This document shows positions 1-8,761 of a DNA stretch of 64,000 nt, in pieces. Location of the stretch: contig DASUSI010000099.1 of the NCBI GenBank assembly GCA_036375165.1, positions 1 to 64,000 on the forward strand, written 5' to 3'. The notes beneath the pieces were generated by a model that had not been told where the DNA came from, did no database searches, and worked only from the letters and a program-made list of their open reading frames with translations. Made by a program: the position numbers and the translations under genes. Each line of letters starts with the position of its first letter. Position 1 is the first letter of the stretch. The stretch comes from WHSM01 sp036375165 (GTDB lineage: Bacteria; Actinomycetota; Actinomycetes; Mycobacteriales; Micromonosporaceae).

Positions 1-64
1 AGATTGGAGTAATCATTCCACTATGGCTCGGCGGCATGGCCGACGCCGGAACGAAGGGAACACC

Positions 65-733
65 GTGACCTCTGGTCCCAAGACCATCGCCGAGCGGGTC
101 GAGGCGTTCGAGGCCGAGCAGGCCACCAAGCTCCCGTCAGAACTACTGGAGATCTTCATCGCGGAGCGGGCCCGTCTGGAGGCCGCCGGACTACCGAAAG
201 ACGCAACCCAGGTGGGCACCCCGATGCCGGACGGCGACCTGCTGGATGCCAAAGGCAACCGCACCACGCTCGCCCAGGCAAGAGAGGGCGGGCCAGCCGT
301 CGTGGTCTTCTACCGCGGTGCCTGGTGCCCCTACTGCAGCCTGGCGTTGAACGCGTACCAGGCCGAACTGCTACCAGGTTTGTCCGATCGCGGGGTAGCA
401 CTGATCGCGCTCAGCCCACAGAAGCCGGACGGGTCGCTCACCACGCAGGAAACCAACGGTCTGACCTTCACCGTGCTGTCAGACCCGGGCAACCAGATCG
501 CCGGAAAGCTGGGTATCCAGGTCCGCCAGTCCGCCGCGACCCGAAACGCACAGCTCGAACTCGGCCTGGACGTGGCCGCCGGCAACGCCGACGGCACCGA
601 CGCGTTGCCCATGCCCACGGTCGTCGTGGTTGACGCCGACGGTGTGATCCGCTGGATGGACGCGCAGCCCGACTACAGCAGGCGGACCGAAGTCGGCGAG
701 ATTCTCCCCGCTGTCGACCGCGCACTGGGCTGA
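65..733 (+). CDS. AhpC/TSA-family peroxiredoxin-like protein
   Basis: A 222-residue thioredoxin-fold protein. The motif RGAWCPYC lies at residues 84-91, after the strand AVVVFY, which is the redox-active CxxC site of peroxiredoxin-like AhpC/TSA proteins. It probably reduces peroxides or disulfides in the cytoplasm; no signal peptide is visible. I chose GTG 65 because AAGGGAA lies just upstream (about 54-60); an in-frame ATG at 23 would add a basic stretch (MARRHGRRR) that the family lacks. The N-terminal 70 residues are helical and charged, as in the RGxWCPYC subgroup. It is followed by about 100 non-coding bases and then the convergent bldC gene. The physiological substrate cannot be read from sequence. 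Confidence 0.85.
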   Translation: MTSGPKTIAERVEAFEAEQATKLPSELLEIFIAERARLEAAGLPKDATQVGTPMPDGDLLDAKGNRTTLAQAREGGPAVVVFYRGAWCPYCSLALNAYQAELLPGLSDRGVALIALSPQKPDGSLTTQETNGLTFTVLSDPGNQIAGKLGIQVRQSAATRNAQLELGLDVAAGNADGTDALPMPTVVVVDADGVIRWMDAQPDYSRRTEVGEILPAVDRALG

Positions 734-835
734 CGGCCGGCTGTCACCGGGTGGCCCGGGGCGGGAACGTAGGTGGCCGGTGCTTGAACGCACCGGCCAC
801 AAAATTACGCTGTCCGACGATTCGCCGGACGATCT

Positions 836-1045
836 TCACTCGGCGTGACGCTGCGCCGGGATCTCGCCCTGAAGTAACGCGCGGACCTCGGACTCACGGT
901 AACGACGGTGTCCTCCCAGCGTACGGATCGCACTGAGCCTGCCCGCTTTAGCCCACCGTGTCACAGTCTTCGGATCCACACGGAACATCGACGCGACCTC
1001 GGCCGGTGTCAGCAACGGCTCTGGCTCATGTGTACGCGATGCCAT
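836..1045 (-). CDS. bldC: BldC-like small MerR-type DNA-binding regulator
   Basis: A 69-residue protein made almost entirely of one winged-helix MerR-type domain. The core reads LLTPAEVASMFRVDPKTV and then TRWAKAGRLSAIRTLGGHRR, close to what I recall of Streptomyces BldC. BldC controls the timing of development by binding direct repeats cooperatively, and like this protein it lacks an effector or dimerisation domain. It stands alone between convergent and tandem neighbours, as bldC usually does. The ATG at 1045 is preceded by GGAG (about 1053-1056). It is very likely the orthologue, but the developmental role in this organism is inferred. Confidence 0.92.
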   Translation of the reverse strand: MASRTHEPEPLLTPAEVASMFRVDPKTVTRWAKAGRLSAIRTLGGHRRYRESEVRALLQGEIPAQRHAE

Positions 1046-1211
1046 CGGTCACTCCTCCACAAGAACTGAAAACCCCGACCGGGGCCCCGCCGGCCGGCGC
1101 TTCTCCATCGTCCGGCCTGTCCCTGATGTCCGACATGGGCCGAACGGATGATTGTCTTTAGACCAGTCGGTAGAAAGATGGTTAATTTCGGGCGATATGC
1201 CACTGTTTGTG

Positions 1212-2051
1212 CTAGTTGCATCGCTCCAGCAACTGGACCGCCCGCCAACGTTCCACCAGCACTTCGTAGGCCTTGCTGGCGGCGTCCGCGTCCCCCTTCG
1301 CCAGTGCCGCGAGGCCCTCCGCCGCCAGTGCCGGCGAATCGTCATCACGTAGTTGGCGCTCGCTGAACAGTGAAACCAGACCACCGTAGTCAACTTCCAC
1401 AATGGACCTGGGATGAAACTCCTCCAACCACCGCGCGCCCTCCTCCACCGCCATGGTGATCGGGGTGTCACCGAGAGCCCGGCGAAGCACCGCCAGCGCC
1501 CGGTGTGCCCGGCGCCGGGCCCGCGCCATCGCCGTGCGGTATCGCAGCCAACGCTTGCCTGGCCCCAGACCCAGATCCTTCTCACTGTTGTCCACCAGCA
1601 CGAACCAGCGCAACGGCACGGTCCAGCCGGATGAGGACTCGTGCAGCCTCGGACCCCGAGTTTCCAACGGACGTTCCGGATCCTGCCACTGGTCGCGGAT
1701 CTCCTCCGCGGCGGTCACCAGCGCGGACGGTACGAACGCGTCCGCGATCGGCTTCGGTACCCCGTTCCGGGCGCTGAGCGCCGCCCGCGCCACCTGTTGC
1801 CGTAGCTCCCACGGGCAGGCCAGCAGCGAGCCGGAATCCTCCAGCAGGTACGCCTCGTCGGGCAACTCCGGCAGCCTGGTCCACCCCACGCCGAGAGCGT
1901 TCGTGACCAGCTGTCGCTGCAGTGCGGGCCCCTCCTGGGTGCCCACCGCACGTCCTTCTGCCGCGTACGTCCGCCAGCGGCGCTGCCGCTCCCGGTCAAA
2001 GGCGACCAGCGGCTCGTACACCCGGAGATAGGCGCAGAACGGTGACGACAC
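1212..2051 (-). CDS. Conserved actinobacterial protein, DUF8083-like
   Basis: A 279-residue soluble protein of unknown function. The start is set at GTG 2051 because GGAAGGA lies 8 bases upstream, and because the N-terminus then reads SSPFCAYLRVYEPLVAFDRE, which resembles the start of a conserved actinobacterial family I associate with DUF8083. A longer reading frame upstream would overlap the divergent SDR gene and has low-complexity, non-protein-like sequence. The body has several Arg-rich helices (RYRTAMARARRRAHRALAVL) and a Trp-rich centre. No catalytic motif, signal peptide or membrane segment is visible. The gene is divergent from the SDR gene at 2157, so the roughly 100-base gap probably carries both promoters. 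Confidence 0.65.
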   Translation of the reverse strand: MSSPFCAYLRVYEPLVAFDRERQRRWRTYAAEGRAVGTQEGPALQRQLVTNALGVGWTRLPELPDEAYLLEDSGSLLACPWELRQQVARAALSARNGVPKPIADAFVPSALVTAAEEIRDQWQDPERPLETRGPRLHESSSGWTVPLRWFVLVDNSEKDLGLGPGKRWLRYRTAMARARRRAHRALAVLRRALGDTPITMAVEEGARWLEEFHPRSIVEVDYGGLVSLFSERQLRDDDSPALAAEGLAALAKGDADAASKAYEVLVERWRAVQLLERCN

Positions 2052-2156
2052 CCGCCGATCCTTCCATGAACCCACCGGCACACGGCGACCACCGCTTGAC
2101 AGACTGGGCAACGTGCTCGGCGGCCGGGTGTCGGGTACTGGCGGAAAGGAACAATT

Positions 2157-2909
2157 GTGGATCTTGGACTCTCGGACAAGGTGGCGCTGGTCGCCGGTGG
2201 CAGCAGCGGCCTGGGATTCGCGATCGCCGCGGGGCTGCTCGCCGAAGGCGCCCGGGTCTCGATCGCGGCCCGGGACCCGGAACGAGTCGACGACGCGGTC
2301 CGCCAGCTGTCCGGGCAAGGCGAGGTGCACGGGCAGGCAGTCGACGTACGGGACGAGTCAGCCGTCAACCGGTGGGTGGCCGCCGTCGCGGAACGGTTCG
2401 GAGGGATCCACGTGGTGCTCGCCAACGCCGGGGGTCCCCCGGCCGGAATGGCGACCGACTTCGACCTGGACGACTACCGCCAGGCGTTGGAACTGAACCT
2501 GCTCGGCTCGATCCGGCTGGTACAGCGTGCCCTGCCGCACCTGAAGACGGCCGGCTGGGGGCGGATCCTGTTCCTGACGTCCTCCTCGGTACGCCAACCG
2601 ATCCCGAACCTGGCACTGTCCAACACCGCGCGGGCCGGCGTGGTGGGCTACGCGAAATCTCTGGTCGCCGCGCTCGGTCCAGGCGACATCACGGTCAACG
2701 TACTGGCCCCTGGCCTCACCCGGACAGCGCGGCTCACCCATCTGCACGGTTCCGACGTGTCGGCGCTGGGTGCCGAAATCCCGCTCGGCAGGGTCGCCGA
2801 ACCCGAGGAGTTCGCAGCGGTCGCCGTGTTCCTGGCCAGCACCCGTGCCTCGTACGTGACCGGCGCGGTGGTCCCCGTCGACGGTGGCGCCACCCGGTCC
2901 CTGCTGTAA
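2157..2909 (+). CDS. Short-chain dehydrogenase/reductase with altered active site
   Basis: A 250-residue SDR-fold protein. The nucleotide-binding motif AGGSSGLG is at residues 13-20 and NAGG at 90-93, and the C-terminus YVTGAVVPVDGG is typical of FabG-like members. The catalytic serine region is TSSS (141-144). At the position of the usual YxxxK the sequence is SNTAR (155-159), so both Tyr and Lys appear replaced (by Ser and Arg). Some actinobacterial FabG-like proteins carry this SNTxR form; whether they are active oxidoreductases is unclear. GTG 2157 is preceded by GGAAAGGA at 2143-2150. The next gene is vdh, 158 bases downstream on the same strand. Substrate unknown. Confidence 0.85.
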   Translation: MDLGLSDKVALVAGGSSGLGFAIAAGLLAEGARVSIAARDPERVDDAVRQLSGQGEVHGQAVDVRDESAVNRWVAAVAERFGGIHVVLANAGGPPAGMATDFDLDDYRQALELNLLGSIRLVQRALPHLKTAGWGRILFLTSSSVRQPIPNLALSNTARAGVVGYAKSLVAALGPGDITVNVLAPGLTRTARLTHLHGSDVSALGAEIPLGRVAEPEEFAAVAVFLASTRASYVTGAVVPVDGGATRSLL

Positions 2910-3067
2910 CCACAGACGCCGGCGGGGCGCCCGTCCCAGCACGCGGGAGTGGACCATGAGAGCCACACCGCACCCACGGGACGGAATACGCTCATCACAG
3001 GCCGGCAGATCCGCCGGCTCACGGCGAGGCCCCACAAGGGCACCGCCTCACACCCACAGGAGCAGTC

Positions 3068-4150
3068 ATGGGCGTATTCACCGCCACCGACCGCCAGGAT
3101 CAGGTCGGTCACGAACAGGTCGTCTTCTGCGAGGACACCCAATCCGGGCTACGGGCCATCATCGCGATCTACTCCACCGCGTTGGGACCGGCCCTGGGGG
3201 GCACGCGCTTCTACCCGTACCGGAGTGAAGCCGAGGCCCTGCACGATGTCCTCGAACTGTCCAGGGGTATGGCGTACAAGAACGCACTCGCCGGCCTCGA
3301 CCTCGGCGGCGGCAAGGCCGTGATCTGGGGAGATCCAGCCAGAGACAAGAGCGAACCGCTACTTCGCGCGTACGGGCGGTTCGTGCAGTCCCTCGGTGGC
3401 CGCTACATTACAGCCTGCGACGTCGGCACGTACGTCGCGGACATGGACATCGTGGCCAAGGAAACCCGATTCGTCACCGGCCGGTCCCTGGAACACGGCG
3501 GGGCCGGGGACTCCTCGATCCTCACCGGCTGGAGCGTCTACCAGGGCATGCGGGCGGCGGCTGAAAACGTGTGGGGCACCGCTTCGCTCTCCGGCAGGAC
3601 GGTCGGCATCGCGGGCGTCGGCAAGGTCGGCAGGCACCTGCTGGAGCACCTCGTCGCGGAGGATGCGGGGGTCGTGGTCGCTGACGTCAGCCCCGCCGCA
3701 CTGAACTGGGTAAGCACCAACTACCCACAGGTCCGGATCGTGTCCGGCGAGCTGGAGCTGATCACCGGTGATATCGACGTGTACGCGCCGTGCGCACTCG
3801 GTGGTGCGCTGAACGACGACACCGTGCCGATGCTCCGGGCCAGGGTGGTCTGCGGCGCGGCGAACAACCAGCTCGCCCATCCCGGCATCGAGAAGGTGCT
3901 ACAGGACCGCGGCATCCTGTACACACCGGACTACGTGGTGAACGCCGGCGGCGTGATCCAGGTGGCCGACGAGATCGAGGGCTTCAACTTCGAGCGTGCG
4001 AAGAGCCGGGCTTCCCGGATCTTCGAAACAACTCAGCAGGTGCTGCAACTGGCCGCCGCGGAGGGCGTACCACCCGCGGTGGCGGCCGACCGGCTCGCAG
4101 AGCGTCGGATGGCCGAATGCGGCCGGTTGCGGGCCATCCTGCTGCCCTGA
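3068..4150 (+). CDS. vdh: Valine (branched-chain amino acid) dehydrogenase
   Basis: A 360-residue Glu/Leu/Phe/Val dehydrogenase that would oxidatively deaminate valine (also leucine or isoleucine) to the 2-oxoacid with NAD+. The substrate-binding and catalytic lysines are K71 and K83 in MAYKNALAGLDLGGGKAVI. The Rossmann motif is GVGKVG, and the family's GxxNxQL-type segment appears as GAANNQL. Length and motifs match Streptomyces Vdh and Bacillus leucine dehydrogenase. CAGGAGCAG precedes the ATG. The E1/E2 dehydrogenase operon at 42938-46597 could take the 2-oxoacid product, but the two loci are 39 kb apart, so that link is inferred. Valine versus leucine preference cannot be told from sequence. 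Confidence 0.93.
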   Translation: MGVFTATDRQDQVGHEQVVFCEDTQSGLRAIIAIYSTALGPALGGTRFYPYRSEAEALHDVLELSRGMAYKNALAGLDLGGGKAVIWGDPARDKSEPLLRAYGRFVQSLGGRYITACDVGTYVADMDIVAKETRFVTGRSLEHGGAGDSSILTGWSVYQGMRAAAENVWGTASLSGRTVGIAGVGKVGRHLLEHLVAEDAGVVVADVSPAALNWVSTNYPQVRIVSGELELITGDIDVYAPCALGGALNDDTVPMLRARVVCGAANNQLAHPGIEKVLQDRGILYTPDYVVNAGGVIQVADEIEGFNFERAKSRASRIFETTQQVLQLAAAEGVPPAVAADRLAERRMAECGRLRAILLP

Positions 4151-4471
4151 CCGATCCGCGCGGAGCCCATGGCGCCGCGTTCCGGCGCGGTGCCACGGGT
4201 AGGCTTGCGGGCGGTGGTCCGGCCGATCGCGGGTCCCCCGGGAACGGGCACCGGATTGGTAACGAACAGTACGCGTGACACTCCTTACAGCACGGACGGT
4301 ACCGCCAGGTACCGACTCCGCCGGTCGATCTCGGGTTTGAGGGTCACGTCACCTGGGGGTCGAGGTGCCGAACCTCGATCCGGACCTGTACGGTTAAGGC
4401 ACGAGAGATGCCTAAGTCGTCGGGGCCGCCTCTCGAGGCCGCCCCGCAAAACTGTGCGAGGGGGTCGAGCC
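4151..4471 (+). other. Long leader region upstream of DUF3073
   Basis: This is 321 bases without a convincing gene. It holds a small hairpin (TCGAGGT, loop GCCGA, ACCTCGA at 4360-4378) and a second GC-rich self-complementary patch around CTCTCGAGG (about 4431-4440). Stop codons and poor codon bias interrupt every frame. It probably contains the promoter and 5' untranslated leader of the DUF3073 gene. I see no recognisable riboswitch. Confidence 0.4.
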
Positions 4472-4666
4472 ATGGGGCGCGGCCGTGCGAAGGCCAAGCA
4501 AACGAAAGTGGCCCGACAGCTGAAGTACCACACCCCGGATACCGACCTCAGGGCACTCGAGCGTGAGCTCGCAGGCCCGAAGTCGCGGTCCGACGAGAAC
4601 TTCGAGCAGTTCGACGACAGCGACGAGGAGTACGAAGACTCGCGCTCGTCCTCGCCCGACCGGTAG
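4472..4666 (+). CDS. DUF3073 family small protein
   Basis: A 64-residue highly charged protein. It has a basic N-terminus (MGRGRAKAKQTKVARQLKYH) and an acidic, Ser-rich C-terminus (EQFDDSDEEYEDS). This is the DUF3073 family, conserved across Actinobacteria and commonly found beside purM/purF, as here. Its function is unknown; the charge layout suggests nucleic-acid or ribosome association, but that is inference. The reading frame extends upstream to 4169, but ATG 4472 is preferred because it gives the family's usual N-terminus. A strong hairpin terminator follows at 4703-4734. Confidence 0.92.
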   Translation: MGRGRAKAKQTKVARQLKYHTPDTDLRALERELAGPKSRSDENFEQFDDSDEEYEDSRSSSPDR

Positions 4667-4702
4667 CTGGTCGCCCGCCCCTTCGGGTGGGGCTCACAGC
4701 CT

Positions 4703-4734
4703 CACGAGCCGTCCGATTATTCGGACGGCTCGTG
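4703..4734. terminator. Bidirectional hairpin terminator
   Basis: A perfect 14-base inverted repeat (CACGAGCCGTCCGA, loop TTAT, then its complement) lies between the convergent DUF3073 and argA-type genes. There is no T-tract, which is common in actinomycete terminators. It probably serves both genes. Confidence 0.8.
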
Positions 4735-4744
4735 ATCTCACCTG

Positions 4745-5296
4745 TCATCCGGAGTGACTGACACTAGGGCGTGCCGGCCACCCCAGATGCAGCAGCATCC
4801 GGGTGTTACCGAGCGTGTTGGGCTTGACCCGTTCCAGGTCGAGGAACTCCGCCACTCCCTCGTCGTAGGAGCGGAGCAGCTCGTCGTAGATGTCGGGTGA
4901 CACTGGCGTGCCGTCGATCGGCTGGAAGCCGTGCCGGGCGAAGAAGCCGGTCTCGAAGGTGAGTACGAAGACGCGTCGGATGCCGAGCCGCCGGGCACTG
5001 TCCAGCAAGCCGATGGCGAGCCCGTGCCCGAGGCCGCGACCGTGCCATGCCGGGTCCACCGCGATGGTGCGGATCTCGGCGAGGTCCTCCCACATCACGT
5101 GGAGCGCCCCGCATCCGATCACCCGTCCGGCCACCTCGGCGACCAGAAACTCCTGGATGTCCTCGTACAGCGCGACGGTCGCCTTGGCCAGCAGCTTGCC
5201 CGCCGGGGCATAGATGTCGATCAGACGACGGATGGCGGGGACGTCGGCCGTTCTCGCCCAGCGGATGAGTATGCGTTCCTTAGCATCTTCATGCAC
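4745..5296 (-). CDS. argA: Amino-acid N-acetyltransferase (ArgA type, GNAT)
   Basis: A 183-residue single-domain GNAT protein. It resembles the short actinobacterial N-acetylglutamate synthases (the Mycobacterium tuberculosis Rv2747 type), which make the first intermediate of arginine biosynthesis. Supporting features are VIGCGALHVMWEDLAEIRT, the acetyl-CoA loop RGLGHG, and the C-terminal block FFARHGFQPIDGTPV with EFLDLERVKPNTLGN. The classical ArgA amino-acid-kinase domain is absent, as in this actinobacterial type. It lies downstream of purM on the minus strand, separated by a strong terminator, so it is probably transcribed on its own. The substrate is assigned by family, not proven. Confidence 0.85.
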   Translation of the reverse strand: MHEDAKERILIRWARTADVPAIRRLIDIYAPAGKLLAKATVALYEDIQEFLVAEVAGRVIGCGALHVMWEDLAEIRTIAVDPAWHGRGLGHGLAIGLLDSARRLGIRRVFVLTFETGFFARHGFQPIDGTPVSPDIYDELLRSYDEGVAEFLDLERVKPNTLGNTRMLLHLGWPARPSVSHSG

Positions 5297-5338
5297 CGGC
5301 CCACCCTACCCTGGTACGACCAGGCGATTCCGCCACAC

Positions 5339-5389
5339 GATCGTGGAAAGCCGCCGCGAAGAGAACGGTCGCGGCGGCTTTCCACGATC
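5339..5389 (-). terminator. Strong hairpin terminator after purM
   Basis: A perfect 21-base inverted repeat (arms 5339-5359 and 5369-5389, 9-base loop) lies directly downstream of purM on its strand. It would end the purF-purM transcript before the acetyltransferase gene. Confidence 0.88.
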
Positions 5390-5405
5390 ACGAAACGGAA
5401 GGGGG

Positions 5406-6530
5406 TCAGCCGCAGGTGAAGGAGTTGACCATCCGTACCTGGCCGCTGCCCTCGATGATCTCGCCGACCGCCCAGGCGTTCACCTGCCGCCCGGTGAGCA
5501 GAGCCAGCGCCCGATCCGCGTCCTCGGGGGACACCACGGCGATCATCCCGATGCCGAGGTTGAAGGTCCGCTCCATCTCGTCGTCGTCGACCCGGCCCTT
5601 CACCGCGACCAGATCGAAGATCGGCTGTGGCCGCCAAGAGGACCGGTCCACCACCGCGTCCACCTCGGGGTTGAGCACACGTACCAGGTTGCCCGGAATA
5701 CCGCCGCCGGTGACATGGGCGAACGCCCGTACGTCACATTCCTTGATCAGCTCAAGGCAGTCCTTGGCGTAGATCTTCGTCGGGGTCAGCAGTTCCTCAC
5801 CAAGGGTGCGCTGCCGCCCCAGTTCCTCGATCACGGTGTCGAGCCGCAGCCGACCGGCTCCCAGCAACACGCTACGCACCAGGGAGTACCCGTTGGAGTG
5901 CAGGCCCGTGGAACCCATGGCGATCACCACGTCCCCGGCCTCGACCCGCTCCTCGCCGAGTACCTCGTCGGTCTCGACCACGCCCACACCGGTCGCGGCG
6001 AGGTCGTACTCGTCCGGCCGAAGTACGCCCGGGTGCTCCGCGATCTCACCGCCGAGCAGCGCGCAGCCCGCGTACCGGCACCCATCGCTGATTCCAGCGG
6101 CGATCTCGGTCACCCGGTCCGGGACCACCTCGCCGCAGGCGATGTAATCCAGCAGGAACAGCGGCTCGGCGCCACAGGCCACGATGTCGTCCACAACCAT
6201 GGCGACCAGATCGACCCCCACGGTGTCGTGGATGCCCATCTGTTGCGCGATCACCAGCTTGGTGCCGACCCCGTCGGTGGAGGAGGCGAGCAGCGGTTCC
6301 TTGTATTTGGTGATGTCGAGTTTGAACAGACCCGCGAACCCACCGATACCGCCGACCACCTCGGGCCGGAACGTCTTACGTACGTGGGGCTTCAGGCGCT
6401 CGACTGCCTCTTCACCGGCGTGGATGCTCACGCCCGCGTCGCTGTAGCTGGTGGTACGCCTGCGGTTGGCGCCGCCATTCCATGGCGTCACCTTCCGCGT
6501 CTGGCTTGGACGCTCGGACACGTGGGTCAC
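5406..6530 (-). CDS. purM: Phosphoribosylformylglycinamidine cyclo-ligase
   Basis: A 374-residue PurM (AIR synthetase), the ATP-dependent enzyme that closes the imidazole ring in step five of purine synthesis. Diagnostic blocks include SYSDAGVSIHAGEEAVERLK, GGFAGLFKL, STDGVGTKLVIA, GVDLVAMVVDDI, GGEIAEHPG and HVTGGGIPGNLVRVL. An N-terminal tail of about 26 residues precedes the conserved TSYSDAGV, so the true start could be slightly further in. The gene lies 33 bases downstream of purF on the same strand, so the two probably form an operon that ends at the 5339-5389 hairpin. Confidence 0.96.
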   Translation of the reverse strand: MTHVSERPSQTRKVTPWNGGANRRRTTSYSDAGVSIHAGEEAVERLKPHVRKTFRPEVVGGIGGFAGLFKLDITKYKEPLLASSTDGVGTKLVIAQQMGIHDTVGVDLVAMVVDDIVACGAEPLFLLDYIACGEVVPDRVTEIAAGISDGCRYAGCALLGGEIAEHPGVLRPDEYDLAATGVGVVETDEVLGEERVEAGDVVIAMGSTGLHSNGYSLVRSVLLGAGRLRLDTVIEELGRQRTLGEELLTPTKIYAKDCLELIKECDVRAFAHVTGGGIPGNLVRVLNPEVDAVVDRSSWRPQPIFDLVAVKGRVDDDEMERTFNLGIGMIAVVSPEDADRALALLTGRQVNAWAVGEIIEGSGQVRMVNSFTCG

Positions 6531-6563
6531 AGCTCTCCCCTTAAGGGCCGACGTGCGTGGGGA

Positions 6564-8171
6564 TCAACGCCGCTGGGGCGTACCCGTACCTTCGGCCGTT
6601 TCGGACAGTTCGGCTGCATCGGCGCCATGCTCGACAGCGTCGGTGCTGGTGATTACGGTCGGGCTCATCGTCGCGACGGGATCGGTGTCCGCCTCGGCAC
6701 GCAAGCTGCCGACACCCGCCGTAAGTTGTCGCTTCCTGAGCCCTTCCAGTACGTGCTTGCCAATGAGGTCATCGGCCGGCAGCGGAATCGGGTACTCGCC
6801 GTCGAAGCAGGCCCGACACAGCCTGTTCGCGGGTTGCTCGGTCGCGGAGATCAGCCCCTGCAGGGAGACGTAACCGAGCGAGTCGGCACCGAGGGAGCGC
6901 CGCACTCCCTCAGTGTCCAGTCCGTTGGCGATCAGTTCCGCCCGGGTCGCGAAGTCGATGCCGTAGAAGCACGGCCACTTCACCGGGGGTGAGGAGATCC
7001 GTACGTGTACCTCGACCGCCCCCGCCTCCCGGAGCATCCGGACAATGGCGCGCTGCGTGTTACCGCGCACGATCGAGTCATCCACCACCACGATCCGCTT
7101 GCCCCGTATCACGTCTCGCAGCGGGTTCAGCTTGAGCCGGATACCGATCTGCCGGATCGTCTGCGACGGTTGGATGAAGGTACGTCCCACGTACGCGTTC
7201 TTCACCAGACCCATACCGTACGGAATGCCGGACTCTTCCGCGTACCCGATGGCGGCCGGCGTGCCGGACTCCGGAGATGGGATCACGAGATCGGCCCGGG
7301 CCGGGTGCTCCCGGGCCAGTCGCCGGCCGATCTGGACCCGCGCCGCGTACACGTTGCGTCCCGCGATGGTGGCGTCGGGGCGGGCGAGATAGACGTACTC
7401 GAAGACACAGCCTTTCGGCTCCGGGGCGGCGAACCGTTCGCTGCGCAGCCCGTGTTCGTCGATGGCGAGCAGCTCCCCGGGCTCGACCTCCCGGATGAAC
7501 GAGGCACCGACGATGTCCAGCGCGGCGCTCTCACTGGCCACCACCCAGCCACTTTCCAGGCGACCGAGCACCAAGGGTCTGACACCCTGTGGATCGCGGG
7601 CCGCGTAGAGCGTGTCCTCATCCATGAAGACGAAGCTGAACGCACCGCGCAGGGTCGGCAGCAGTTGCATGGCCGCCGCCTGTACCGAAACGTCCGGGCG
7701 GGCCACCAGCAGACTGGATACCAGTGCGGTGTCGCTGCCCGCGTCGTCGCCGCCGGAAATCTGCCGGGCCAGCTCGGCGGAATTGACCAGGTTGCCGTTG
7801 TGAGCCAGGGCCACTGTGGTGCCCGACCGCGTCGAACGGAGGGTCGGCTGGGCGTTCTCCCAGTTGGACGCGCCGGTCGTGGAATACCGGGTGTGTCCAA
7901 TCGCGAGGTGGCCGCGCAGGCTCGCCAGCGTCGGCTCGTCGAAGACCTGGGCGACCAGGCCGACGTCCTTGTAGACCACGATTCCGGAGCCGTCGCTGAC
8001 CGCGATACCAGCGGCCTCCTGACCCCGGTGTTGCAGTGCGTAGAGCCCGAAGTACGCCAACTTGGCGACCTCGTCACCCGGAGCCCACACGCCGAAAACG
8101 CCACACGAGTCCTGGGGTCCGGCTTCTCGTGGGTCGAGGTCATGGGTCAATAACCCGTCGCCTCGGGGCAC
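6564..8171 (-). CDS. purF: Amidophosphoribosyltransferase
   Basis: A 535-residue PurF, which makes 5-phosphoribosylamine from PRPP and glutamine, the committed purine step. With GTG 8171 as start (GAGGAG 7 bases upstream) there is a 22-residue propeptide before the catalytic Cys23 in SCGVFGVWAPG; the propeptide is removed autocatalytically in this enzyme class. The PRPP loop is IVVVDDSIVRGNTQR. C-terminal cysteines (CFYGID and LCRACFDG) match the 4Fe-4S ligands of the Bacillus-type enzyme. Longer upstream extensions of the frame look non-coding. Cotranscribed with purM. Confidence 0.96.
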   Translation of the reverse strand: MPRGDGLLTHDLDPREAGPQDSCGVFGVWAPGDEVAKLAYFGLYALQHRGQEAAGIAVSDGSGIVVYKDVGLVAQVFDEPTLASLRGHLAIGHTRYSTTGASNWENAQPTLRSTRSGTTVALAHNGNLVNSAELARQISGGDDAGSDTALVSSLLVARPDVSVQAAAMQLLPTLRGAFSFVFMDEDTLYAARDPQGVRPLVLGRLESGWVVASESAALDIVGASFIREVEPGELLAIDEHGLRSERFAAPEPKGCVFEYVYLARPDATIAGRNVYAARVQIGRRLAREHPARADLVIPSPESGTPAAIGYAEESGIPYGMGLVKNAYVGRTFIQPSQTIRQIGIRLKLNPLRDVIRGKRIVVVDDSIVRGNTQRAIVRMLREAGAVEVHVRISSPPVKWPCFYGIDFATRAELIANGLDTEGVRRSLGADSLGYVSLQGLISATEQPANRLCRACFDGEYPIPLPADDLIGKHVLEGLRKRQLTAGVGSLRAEADTDPVATMSPTVITSTDAVEHGADAAELSETAEGTGTPQRR

Positions 8172-8260
8172 CCCGTCACTCCTCGATCGCCAGGGGAAAG
8201 AACCTTCGCCGTCAGTGTACGCGAGCCTGCGGTTATAACACAGTGCTGCCCTCCGGTCGC

Positions 8261-8662
8261 TCACTGTGATTGCACGGTGTCTCCGCGCGACACTCGGACC
8301 AGCGGCAGATGCGGCGACAGATCCGACCGGATGCCGCTGGCGTGAAGTGCGCCACTGCCGGCCGCATCGGACCAACTGAGGCGCCCGCTCGCCAGGCGTA
8401 CCCAGGTGACCGGATCAGTCTCCACCACGTTCGGTGGCTGACCGCGGGTGTGCCGGGGGCCCGCACCACACTGGGCCGCGCCGTACGGCGGCACCCGTAC
8501 CTCAACCGCCCTCCCCGGAACCGTACGCGACAGCACCAGAAGGGACATCCGTACCGCGTCGCGCAGCGCCCCGACCGGGATCTCATCCCCGGACCGGTAC
8601 GCCACCAACACATCCTCCACGACACGCCGGAGAGCCTGCGGATCGACCTGACGGGTTACCAC
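8261..8662 (-). CDS. Sterol carrier family protein (SCP-like)
   Basis: A protein of about 133 residues belonging to the small actinobacterial sterol-carrier-like family often found next to purF. Family blocks visible are VEVRVPPYGAAQC, HTRGQPPNVVETDPVTW, ASGRLSWSDA and ASGIRSDLSPHLPL. The SCP2 fold suggests binding of a hydrophobic ligand, but its function here is unknown. I placed the start at GTG 8662 so that it begins just before TRQVDPQALRRVVEDVL; an ATG at 8713 is possible, and neither has a clear ribosome binding site. It is divergent from the secreted repeat protein at 8762 and lies about 90 bases upstream of purF on the same strand. Confidence 0.75.
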   Translation of the reverse strand: MVTRQVDPQALRRVVEDVLVAYRSGDEIPVGALRDAVRMSLLVLSRTVPGRAVEVRVPPYGAAQCGAGPRHTRGQPPNVVETDPVTWVRLASGRLSWSDAAGSGALHASGIRSDLSPHLPLVRVSRGDTVQSQ

Positions 8663-8761
8663 GTGGTCGACTCTATTGCCCCCGGGTCGCAGCGCGCACG
8701 CTCGACAAGGCATAGTGGCCGGCGGTGTACTGCACGGGGTTGTCCGAGGAGGCAGATAGGC

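Noticed and set aside
4360..4378. Hairpin in the DUF3073 leader considered as a riboswitch
   Set aside because: It is a 7-base stem with no conserved core or expression platform that I recognise.
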